A stretch of 64,000 bases of DNA from Ciborinia camelliae (Eukaryota; Ascomycota; Leotiomycetes; Helotiales; Sclerotiniaceae). Positions within the stretch are counted from its first letter, which is position 1. Every line of letters begins with the position of its first letter. Position numbers and translations under genes: made by a program. Location of the stretch: assembly GCA_025890175.1 (NCBI GenBank), contig JANPYM010000004.1:1123134-1187133 (forward strand), written 5' to 3'. The notes beneath the pieces were generated by a model, which saw only the letters and a program-made list of their open reading frames with translations, searched no databases and was not told the origin of the DNA. Positions 48,590 to 58,456 of this stretch are shown one piece after another.

Positions 48590-50537
48590 AAAAGATATTA
48601 AAAGGATGGTGGGGAGGTAAACTTAGTGGTATACACATGGGCGTCCTGAATTAATGACAAAACGGGAAATGGGAAGTGTAGACTGAATAGAGCGACCATT
48701 GTAAAATCGTAGAATCTTTTTTTCAAATAGTTGCAGTTGAAGGTGCCCTAGAGCAGGAATACGCACTTATTTTCATGAATGACATTCTGTGTACATCTTT
48801 CAATTTGCGTTTACGTATCATCAATGAGTATGAAAACTCCACTATCAACAATTAAATGTTTTATGTGTCATTCGCTGGCAGCCAGTTCCCTTTGACTATG
48901 ATATGTAGGTATGTCAAGAACTCATAGCATTTTAGACAATGAAATACTCTCATTCTCATGATTCAATCCAGTTTGTAAGGCTACATTCACTTTGGTCTTG
49001 GTCTCTCGAACATTAACCCCAACTACTCTTAACAATTGACATGTGGGGCAAAGCACACGCCAATGCCAGTTTCAACATCACAAAATCATCAATTATTCAG
49101 GTCTTCAAGAAAAGCCAATCGTAACACAACTTACACAAGAACACCGAACCGAGCGAGAAAATTTATTATTGTTTTACTCAACTAATTATACCTAGGTAGG
49201 TACTGTGACGGACAGTTCCATTGAGTGTAACAAGGACCTAGGTAAGATTGGGTTGGACTTCCTCGAAAATATATCGGAATGTAGAATAAAGCGGACTTCC
49301 CCAAAAAAAGACGGGACACAATTATGAGTGAGGTGAGATGAGATGAGGCGAGGTGAGGTGAGATGCATCAATAATGCAATAATAATAATTCGTTGAGCTT
49401 GAGCTTCTCAACAAATGAATGGCCCAAGGGCTTCAAAGGTGCAACAACCAAGCTTGTTTCCATCAAGGATATGTAAGGTTGCCCAGGTGGTTATATTAAT
49501 ATTATTCCACCTTCCTAGGCAAGGCAAGGTTCTAGTGTTTCTATGTAGTGGTTCTAGTGATTCTACCAAGTGATTCTAGTGATTCTAGTGCTTCTAGGGG
49601 TTCCTGGTAGGGCACCCGTGTAGGTGCCGGTAGCGGTAGCGTATAGAGACTACGGTCATCGGTCTCTAGGTTCTAGGTCCTAGGTCCTAGGTCCTCCAGC
49701 TATGTGAATTATAACTACGTGACTGGGTTTAGGTACCTACATCTTACGTTCTGTAGATCAAATAACAAATAGCAGATTGTAGTGTAGTAATACTGTAGTA
49801 TGTCATTGGTTACTGGTAGTCTATCATTTTCTGGGAATTAATAAAGTTGAGAAGCGTAAAAGGAAGGAAGGTAAGAAAGAAAGAAAGAGGTAAAAGGAAG
49901 GTAAGAAGAAGGAAGGGGGTAGAAGTATCATCATCCATACCTATTTACTACCTACCTAGGTAGATATCAGCTTATACCTATCTACCAGTCCGTAAGCCCA
50001 GGTCAGATCTTGCCGTGGAGTGAAGAATGAAAAGAAAAAGATTAAAATTCAATACAGTCTGGTCTGGTATAAAAAATAAATAAAAGGATTATAGATTTTT
50101 TATTATTTACCTAGGTATATCTACCTACCTACACCTAGGTGCTATTTACTACTGTATTCACTCACCAACAAAAAGTTTCAGCATTTTATTTTTATCAACA
50201 ATTCAAAAAGAACCTTATCGGCCATCCCTCCCCACCCCCCAAGTCAAAAAATATAGGCTCCACCCGTCTTTCATTTCATTACCTAGCTTCCCATTTTCCC
50301 ATTTTCACTAGTTCCGTATGTAGTCAACACAACGTAGATCTCCAAGCTCTCCTTTCAATAATAATAGTGAACACATAACTTTCCTCTCCCTCCTTCCTTC
50401 TTTACATTTACAACAACCATCAACTTTCCTCCATCTCTCTATCTTTCCATCAATCCTCAACCTCACCACCCTTTCACCGCGAAGAAGCAACTTATTCCCT
50501 TGGTCAGGGCCCCAATCAAAATACCACTTACCTTACC
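48590..50537. other. Intergenic region between citrate synthase and the carrier gene
   Basis: 1.95 kb with simple repeats: GAGGTGAGATGAGATGAGGCG (about 49329-49365), TTCTAGTGATTCTA (about 49530-49600), CTAGGTCCTAGGTCC (about 49668-49695), AAGGAAGGTAAGAAAG (about 49861-49915) and CTACCTAGGTA motifs near 49950 and 50110-50140. The last 200 bases are pyrimidine-rich leader of the carrier gene. Confidence 0.55.
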
Positions 50538-51717
50538 ATGTCCGCCGTCACCGCCAACATGCCCATCGTCGGCAAACCAGCCGTTCCAGAGAAGAAACCC
50601 GTCAAGTTCTCCAATTTGCTCTTGGGTGCTAGTTTGAATTTGTTCGAGGTTACAACCTTGGGCCAGCCGTTGGAGGTTACGAAGACTACTATGGCTGCTA
50701 ACAGAGGAGATTCCTTTGCCGGTGCGCTGGGTAGAATTTGGGGGAGAGGTGGTGTTCTTGGATGTATGTTTTTTTTATAATTTTTTGTTTGCATTTCTTT
50801 GATGCTTTTTACTGTGATCTTTTGATATCATTACATTCAAGCATTCTTCCCCTTCTGTCCAATCTGCGAGAATAACAGCTAACAATCATCCCACCGCAGT
50901 TTACCAAGGACTCATCCCCTGGGCCTGGATTGAAGCCTCCACCAAAGGTGCTGTCCTCCTCTTCGTCGCCTCGGAAGCCGAATGGTATGCCCGCTCTTTT
51001 GGCGCCGGTGAATTCACCGCCGGTATCTTTGGAGGAGTAACCGGTGGTGTCGCCCAAGCCTACGCTACCATGGGTTTCTGCACCTGCATGAAGACCGTCG
51101 AAATCACTAAGACCAACATGGCGAAAGCCGGCGTCAAGCCTGACGGCACCATGACCACCTTCATGAACATCTATCGTAAAGAAGGTATCAAGGGAATCAA
51201 CAAAGGTGTCAACGCCGTTGCCATTCGTCAAATGACAAATTGGGGAAGTCGATTCGGATTGAGTCGATTGGCAGAAAGTGGCATTCGAAAGGTGACTGGA
51301 AAGGGAGAGGATGGAAAGTTGAATGCCTGGGAGAAGATTTTGGCGAGTGGATTGGGTGGTGGGCTGAGTGCTTGGAATCAACCGATCGAGGTCATTCGTG
51401 TTGAGATGCAGAGTAAGACGGTAGATCCTAATCGTCCGGCTAAGATGACGGTCGGCAATACTTTCAAGTATATTTACGGCCAAAATGGAATTTCGGGTTT
51501 GTATCGTGGCGTTGTTCCTAGAATTGGGTTAGGCGTTTGGCAAACTATTTGTATGGTTGCTATGGGTGATATGTAAGTTACTTTCCTTTCCTTTCCCCTA
51601 TCATCTCATCCACCCAACTCAATATCTACCTCTACAAAAATATACTAACACACAACCAACAGGGCAAAAGCTTACGTCGAGAAATTGACGGGTGAAACGG
51701 TCACCGCTAAGCATTAA
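50538..51717 (+). CDS. YHM2: Mitochondrial citrate/oxoglutarate carrier (Yhm2 type)
   Basis: Exons 50538-50763, 50900-51572 and 51663-51717 give 317 residues. It is a mitochondrial carrier with Yhm2-specific sequence: [20 protein letters not shown] and [14 protein letters not shown] (first repeat, PxxE variant of PxDxxK), [17 protein letters not shown] (second repeat, where the Pro is replaced) and [17 protein letters not shown] (third repeat, with NQPIEVIR). [18 protein letters not shown] and [20 protein letters not shown] also match. Yeast Yhm2 exchanges citrate for 2-oxoglutarate, feeding cytosolic NADPH production, and was first noted as an mtDNA-associated protein. The short last exon adds [10 protein letters not shown]. 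It sits downstream of citrate synthase. Confidence 0.93.
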
Positions 51718-52359
51718 GGCGTTTTTGGAGGGAATACACTCGGTATACCCGGCATGCATGCATACAAATATCCGGCATCTTCTGGTTTTTCTGCAATTGG
51801 GTGGGACGGATACACTCTAAATACTCGAATGAACGAGAGATAGAGGATACGATTATGATCTGGTATGCGATGCAAATGCAATTCGAATTAATAGACAGTT
51901 GGTGTGAGAGTTAGATAGTTGATGGGACGGTCTACGTATGTAGATGATGGATACGTTGGAATGAGATGTTTTTGATATGAAGACAAATGGCTTATCTATT
52001 TGCTGGTTGTTCTTACTTGATGCATGTGGTTGTGTTTGTGATTGTTTTGCATTTCGATTCTGTGATGCAAGTGTGAAGGAGGAGGGGAGAGAAGATGGTG
52101 GGAGTGTTTGTTTGCAGAGGCGGAGCATATTGATGTACGGATCTGCATGTGCAGTTCCTTCCTTCTACTTTTCCAGTCTTCGGCATTGGTAATTATCGAG
52201 TGATAAATGTGATGAGTGTGAGATTACTGGAGTTGGAAAAGTGCTTATGGTAATGATGATGATGAGAAGATGATGAGATGTGTGCTCGGGCATGGGTCTC
52301 GGCTAGAAATATCTTTGAGGGCACTGTAGAGGGAGGTAAAGGCGCCGGAGGGTAAGGGG

Positions 52360-52447
52360 AGGTAAAGGGGAGTTAAAGAGAAGGTAAAGGGGAGTTAAAG
52401 AGGAGGTAAAGGGGAGTTAAAGAGAAGGTAAAGGGGAGTTAAAGAGG
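52360..52447. repeat. 22-bp minisatellite, four units in a 44-bp higher-order pattern
   Basis: Four copies of AGGTAAAGGGGAGTTAAAGA plus GA or GG, alternating, so the true period is 44 bp repeated twice. Degenerate GGTAAGGTAGGG copies continue to about 52480. Confidence 0.85.
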
Positions 52448-52838
52448 AGGGTAAGGTAGGGGGTTAAGGTAGGGGGGTAAGGTATAAATAAATTGAGAGA
52501 TTGAGGGAGCCCCAGAGCCAGGGTAGATACCTAGGGTATGGGTTCGTATATCTCAGATCTATAATAGATGAGGGAGTGATATCGATGAGAAAGCCATTTC
52601 ATCTTTTCGAAATGATCGATCACTTACTTGGCGATGCCATGATCATGATGATGATGATGATGATGGAATGGATGAAATAGGATGCATGATCTTGATGATT
52701 TGGGGGGGAGGGGGAGACTGAACTAATTGAGATGAGGCTATCTATGTATGGGTTTGTATTATAGATGGATAGGTTTGTGGATGTGGATATGTGGATATGT
52801 GGATGTGATATTGAGCTTTTATACCTACCTATCTATAC

Positions 52839-52860
52839 CTATGTATACATGTATACATAG
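52839..52860. repeat. 22-bp perfect palindrome
   Basis: Exact inverted halves of CTATGTATACA around a TG-centred axis within TATACATG sequence; it lies in TA-rich simple repeat, so may be a by-product of the repeat. Confidence 0.5.
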
Positions 52861-52946
52861 ATAGATGTATAGAGGACATATGTATAAAGGACATATATAT
52901 ATCGGGGGTCTAGAGACGAGGTTCGAGGTTTGAACAATGAGTGATA

Positions 52947-52972
<26 letters not shown>
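52947..52972. repeat. (TC)13 microsatellite
   Basis: Thirteen uninterrupted TC units followed by TATATATC. Confidence 0.9.
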
Positions 52973-52979
<7 letters not shown>

Positions 52980-53160
52980 CTATCTAAACAATGAATGGAT
53001 ATAGTTAATCCATCCCGTAATAGACGACTAGAGTTTTATAGGAGGCAGGGTGAGAATCACTATGGTTGGTTGGCGTAGTTGGCGTAGCGTCTATCTAGGC
53101 TAGTATCGTATATTCGTCCAAGTAAGAGAAGAGCCGTGGGCTCGCAGAAAGGAAAGGAAA

Positions 53161-53240
53161 GGAGAGGAAAGGAGAGGAAAGGAGAGGAAAGGAGAGGAAA
53201 GGAGAGGAAAGGAGAGGAAAGGAGAGGAAAGGAGAGGAAA
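53161..53240. repeat. 10-bp minisatellite, eight units
   Basis: Eight perfect copies of GGAGAGGAAA, preceded by GGAAAGGAAA. Strong purine/pyrimidine strand asymmetry. Confidence 0.92.
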
Positions 53241-54253
53241 GTTCGGGGGCTTGGCGTGTGCGTTTGTGTATACCTACCTAGGTACTCCACTGTAGGAAGG
53301 AGAATTCAATGAGGGAAGTTCGAGGAGATGGACACTGTCTACTGGATCGGTAGGTATATAAATGGGGATAGGCATGGAGGGAGGGATTAGTAATACTTCG
53401 AGTTTGTTGGTCGAGATCAAGATAAACGTTTGTTCTACTCTTTTCGCCCGAAGCTTTCTTTGCTGGAAAGGGAAAGGGAAAGGGAAAGAATCGTGGGTAA
53501 GATTGGATAGGGTTTAAATACGGGGAAATCCAGAGTTGATGAATCATGATAGTATAGATCAGGTATTGTTAACGAAGAGCTGAAGGGGAATTTGTGTGGT
53601 GTGGTGTTATGGCACACACAATAGAACAATTCCAATTTAATCATAGGAGTTGCGTAGATACAACCATCCTTCCAAATGTAGCAAAAGCTAGCTATTCAAA
53701 CCCTTTCATCAGATATAAACACAGATATGGCACCCCCATCTCAACATCATACCAACACTATGCACGTCCTTGTATAAATTGTAATAAACTCATTCATTCG
53801 TCTTTCTTTCGTTTCACTCCCATCACCAATCAGATGGAAAGCCAGCCCAGCTCATCCCAAGCATGCCGCCATTCTCTCATCCATGAATTCATCCCTCTGC
53901 TCTCAATCCTCTCAGTCCCTTAACCTCCAACTCCTACCTGCAGACCTAAACATCATTCTCACTATGCGATAATTCCCCACACTCCACTTCAACTTATCCA
54001 TATATTTCCCTACGAATCAGCCATTGATTACTGTCTCCATCTCGAGAGTTTTGAAAGTCAGGACTAGCTGCTGCATTCTGGATTGTATTCTCGAAAAAAC
54101 TTTGGGAAGGAGACTGGGATACGCTTCGCCCATGTTCACGGAGAGAGAGAGAAAGAAGAAAGTAATATGGAGGGAATCGACTGTTACTTTTGCGGCACAC
54201 CTTACCACCCACATCTTGTTTTCTCTCCCCCCCCCCCAAACCACAAGCAAAAC

Positions 54254-54263
54254 NNNNNNNNNN
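54254..54263. other. Assembly gap (10 N) with identical 39-bp flanks
   Basis: The 39 bases before the gap (54215-54253) and the 39 after it (54264-54302) are identical, including an 11-C run. The placeholder therefore probably joins two contig ends that overlap. Confidence 0.85.
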
Positions 54264-54357
54264 CTTGTTTTCTCTCCCCCCCCCCCAAACCACAAGCAAA
54301 ACAACGCCTCCTGTCCCATCAAACAATACCCAAAGGAACAAAAAGAAACAGCAAAAA

Positions 54358-54476
54358 ACATACAACAGTAGGGATTCGCTGGTGGTCACCCACCCAACTA
54401 CTAATCTACCGATCTGAAGCTTGTGTATGGCAGAGCGGACGGGATGCCCAATTCTCTTCAGTCTATGGTCGTATGT
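54358..54476 (-). rRNA. 5S ribosomal RNA gene (dispersed copy)
   Basis: Read on the minus strand, a 119-nt unit begins ACATACGACCATAGACTG and ends ACTGTTGTATGT, whose ends pair to form helix I. Inside are GGGCATCCCGTCCGCTCT, AAGCTTCAGATCGG and TTAGTAGTTGGGTGGGTGAC followed by CACCAGCGAATCCC, matching ascomycete 5S rRNA closely, including the internal control region for TFIIIA. A T6 run follows (54352-54357 on the plus strand as A6), a normal Pol III stop. Filamentous ascomycetes typically carry scattered single 5S genes outside the rDNA repeat, as here. I see no disabling change, so it is probably functional. Confidence 0.93.
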
Positions 54477-56625
54477 GCTGAAAGATGTAGATAGTGAATT
54501 CATATTCAAGTGTTTCTGTCTCGGTACCCCCTACTTAGGTCTCCAGCGTAGGAAAATCCCAACAAAAATGATTGGAAGTACTTATCCTGAAGTAATTGGA
54601 ACCTAACTGAACTAGTAGATTGAACACAAACCACTAGAGATGTATCTAGAGATATTGAAAGTAAGATCAGGAGATAAAGACGATAGTTTCTCCCAAAGTT
54701 TGTGAAGGAGTGGTGGTGATGGGTTCTTTGTAGCTTGTTGTTGATTCGGACGGAGGACGATGCTCTTTCATGTTGCAATAATGTCGATCAATGGAAGAAC
54801 TATTTACTTACGGTATTTGGGGCGAAAAGAGAGAATTTTGGATGAAACATGATTGAATTTCTCCGGCCAATGATATGAAAGTGAGAGACGATAGCTACCT
54901 AGGTAGGTACTGAACGGAATATGTCAGCCATTCCAGCAAGATATCATCAATCTCGTCTCTACCCCACAAGTATTGCAATATCAATACCATACCACTCACT
55001 TGTTTACCTCCAAGTATCTTATTATATACATGCTAAAACCGTCCAGGAATGCGGGTTGCACAGAAAGAAACCCGAGATTCTTGGCCTTGCATTGGAATGG
55101 AAGGAAAGAAGGATAAGCTTTCCGGCTGATCTTTCTTCAGCGCACGATCTGATATACAGTCAGATTTGTGATTGTGTTGCACGACGATTCCATTTGTTTT
55201 TGATTGCATAGATGCGCAATTCGCCCAGACGGATGTTGTACGACGACTTGAAAATCCCTCATACTGCCATTCGTATATACAGCTTGCTTGACCAATTGTG
55301 CTGGCGGACTGAACTTTAAATAGAGGGAGAGAGCATCGGGAAGAGAAGAGTCTGGTATGAAAAGACTGGACTGAATCAATATTAGAATAAAAGCCTCGTG
55401 TAACTCAAGATTTTCTTGGGTTTTCCGCTGACTTGGGTGGGCTCTGTTTGACTTCTTATGTTGTGCCGTTATGCCTCGTATGATCGTATCCCATATGTTT
55501 GTATCCGCTGATTGTAAAGAATGTACGGGAGTATGGAAACAAAAGCTGTAGCAGTTAACCATTCGATCCCTGGTCTCACCGCTATACAATCCATAGGATA
55601 GCCACTTGGATGTCAACATTGGAAGTATTCATGATTGATTGATTTTTGTAGCAATTGGTTTTCCTTGGAAGAAGGTAATGGTAAAGGTAACGGTAACGGT
55701 AACTTTTTTAAAATGCACAGTTAGGCAAGAAAGGATGAAGTTCAAAATTCAAATTGATTGATTATTGATTTCAACGTTGCAGGTGGTCTTTATTAGCGAT
55801 CCACTTTCCCCTCCCCGCGAACCAGCAGATCTGCGGGACCATCAATCCGACGGAGGATTATTTTGGTCTTATTAAGCGGCGAGTGGGTAGAACCGTCAAT
55901 TTTTGGTAGTGGAGTGGAGCTCAGGTAAAAAAGTGCCGTGATTCATTTACTAGGTAGGTACTAGAGTAACATCAATCATGGTCTGTTTGAAGCTTTGAAG
56001 AGAAAGCTGCCATTAATTAAAAACAAGTGCCCGTGTCCGTGCCCGTGCCCGTTCCCGTTCCCGTTCCTTGGTCTCAAGATTCAAATCAAGGGAAGAGGAA
56101 GGGGTGGGGTTACTTTTGTATAACAGCCATACCATCCATACCTAGGTAGGTAATCAACCATGCTAAATGAAAATACAAAGTGAGTATTCGATGTGATGTG
56201 ATGCGACGTGATGTGATATGATGTGATGTGATGTGATGCAGCTTCAGAACAAGAAAGACCCTTCTTTTTACCTAGGCAGGAGGTTTGGTAGAAGGTACCT
56301 ATCGAGTCCCTCCTACCTCTATCTATCTAATCGTGAAGAATTATTAGACCGACGTCACACCATGTCAGAAAGGTAAAGAAGTCGGGATCATTTGCTGGCA
56401 GCTTGACCGGTTGAGTTTATCCTGGTAAGAACGATGTGATGGATTCCGTTCGGCACGGCAAGGTAAGGAGAGAGAGAGAGAGAGAGGAGAGGAGAAACAA
56501 GCTCTGGGAGAAGCAAGCAAGTAATAATCCTTGAAAATGCGGTATTTTGATTTGATTTGCCCAATTTCCTTTTGTTTTGGTTATCTCTTGTCCTTGCCCA
56601 GCCTTGGGGAGATGCTGACTGGACT

Positions 56626-56754
56626 CAGAAAATAGGTGGAAACTAAAATGGAGAGCTCTACCACTGAACCATACACCATACCCCTAAGGGCAACAGTACC
56701 CATATTACTTGAGTTTATAAACCTAACCCTGCTGACTAATCCCCTCCACTTACT
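56626..56754. repeat. 129-bp terminal direct repeat, left copy
   Basis: Identical base for base to 57268-57396. It begins CAGAAAATAGGTGG and ends CCACTTACT on the plus strand. Confidence 0.95.
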
Positions 56755-57267
56755 ACTCCGACCAATCATAAGTGAGCCCCTGCGAACTAAATACACGTTT
56801 CAACCTATCATATCCTTCCATTCCTAGAATCCTTAATTTAACCTCTCTACCCTAGTAAACTGCCCAAACACACGCCTCCAATTTGAACCTCCTAAACCTT
56901 ATACGGAAACTCTTTTATAGCCTTGGCCCCAGCTAGTGCGCTACGGCTACTACTCCCAGGGTCCTCAGGCCAACCAGTCTAGCAAGCAAGGGTAGGACTT
57001 AACGTGACAAACGAGCGAATCGACCAATGAGAAACGTCGAAATACTGAACTAAGCGTGAAATTCGTAAATATTGAGAATGTCGTATAAATTGAGCGAATC
57101 GGGCGAAGTTCCTAAGTGCTTACAAAGCTTGTGGGGAACGACCCACTTGCTAATGCTTAGCGAACCTATGATTTGTCGAAGTTGAAGTTGATGATTAATA
57201 AGCGATTTGACCGAACGAATCAGATTCATCATCCCGAAAAGAACCGGGATTATCCTGCACATGTCGC

Positions 57268-57396
57268 CAGAAAATAGGTGGAAACTAAAATGGAGAGCTC
57301 TACCACTGAACCATACACCATACCCCTAAGGGCAACAGTACCCATATTACTTGAGTTTATAAACCTAACCCTGCTGACTAATCCCCTCCACTTACT
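57268..57396. repeat. 129-bp terminal direct repeat, right copy
   Basis: Identical to 56626-56754. Together with the adjoining interior it forms the tRNA-like A-box/T-arm arrangement on the minus strand. Confidence 0.95.
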
Positions 57397-58456
57397 GACT
57401 CCTTACTCCTCATCAAGGTTATCTGGATACAACCTACCTACCGTACCTTACTAGTCCGTATAGTAGACAGTAATCTGGGGGTGGAACGTGCTTCAAAACA
57501 AAACAATGAGGGGAAATACCTACCTACATCTTATCTACTAGTACAGTATTGAAGTGAGTTGATGAATGAATTGATACCATAACCATAATCATACCATCCA
57601 TATCCATATCCATGACTATAAAAATGTGAAAACCTAGGAAATTGGTATAGGTACCTAGTATCTACCGGTACATTAATTTTAGATACCTAGGTATAGAGAT
57701 GTTAGGTAAGGTACATTTATATCAGAAAAAAAAAGAAAATAAAAAAAGAGAGGCGTCCTCTAGCGTCAATATCTTCTCTTCTCTTCTCTTCTCTTCTCCT
57801 CTCATTTGAACCTCTGAGCTATCGTACGAATCGTACCCGGACCCTTCTGTTCTATTCTATCCAATATCCCAGCCAGCCAGCTACCTAGCCAGCAAGTGGT
57901 GTCACTTCATATTCACCCTCTCTCCCTCTTTCCTCCTCTCCCATCCTCTGCCTGGTTGTCACTTCCTAATTAACATCCAATTAATAAATTACCCAACAAT
58001 TCGGACCTACTGAATAATAATAAAAATACGGTTTAACCTTTTAAATCAACTCAACTCATCCATTACCTAGGTAGCGGGTAGTTTAAGTTTGGTTCACACT
58101 TCGATTCACTTCCTATCCTGACCTTTTTTTTTCTTTCCCTTTCCCTCTCCCTCTCTCTTCCACTTAATTTCTTCTTTTTTTTTCGACTACACAACTTCTC
58201 GATATCAAACATCAACTTACTAATCCCATCCTCTTATTCCTCTTCTTTAAGAAGGTAATCTAACAATTCCTAATCATTAAGATTTTCCAACCATCGGAAA
58301 TCTTTCGTATTCGACGAGGTCGCGTCGTTTATCCCCCAAGAATTTGTTACTTACTTTACTCATTACCCTCCACAAACTTTACCACCAGCACCAGTACGAG
58401 CACCAGCAACTAAGAACGCGATCAATCTGCCATTTTAATTTTCCACCGTGGTCGCC

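Larger units (their letters stand above)
56626..57396 (-). mobile_element. Small terminal-direct-repeat element (TRIM-like or tRNA-derived SINE-like)
   Basis: Two perfect 129-bp direct repeats (56626-56754 and 57268-57396) enclose 513 bp. The tetranucleotide GACT flanks the pair directly on both sides (56622-56625 and 57397-57400), as a target-site duplication would. On the minus strand each repeat contains TGGTTCAGTGGTAGAG, an exact match to the Pol III A box (57313-57303 for the 5' copy). In the interior, 50-odd bases downstream, ATCCCG-GTTCTTTT-CGGGAT (57250-57231) resembles a T-arm with a weak B box. The interior has a 70-codon frame (57262-57050) and a TATAAAAG. The repeats lack TG...CA ends and no reverse transcriptase is present, so it would be non-autonomous. 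The orientation given is that of the A box. Confidence 0.6.
51718..58456. other. 6.7-kb gene desert upstream of PMA1, simple-repeat rich
   Basis: No convincing protein gene. It contains the minisatellites, (TC)n, 5S rRNA gene, assembly gap and terminal-repeat element listed separately, plus GTGATGTGATGTGATG (about 56190-56239), GTGCCCGTTCCCGTTCCC (about 56038-56066) and TTCTC repeats (57772-57797). The last 400 bases, rich in CT and ending in ACACAACTTCTCG and ACCAGCACCAGTACGAG motifs, look like the leader of the strongly expressed H+-ATPase gene. A 160-codon minus frame at 55137-55619 starts with ATG but has no recognisable domain. Confidence 0.55.

Noticed and set aside
54017..54509. Open frames spanning the N run and the 5S gene
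   Set aside because: They cross an assembly gap and a non-coding rRNA; the duplicated flank produces the repeated peptide.
56636..57396. A functional tRNA gene at the A-box motif
   Set aside because: The sequence after the A box does not form an anticodon arm and the B box is weak; a tRNA-derived element fits better.
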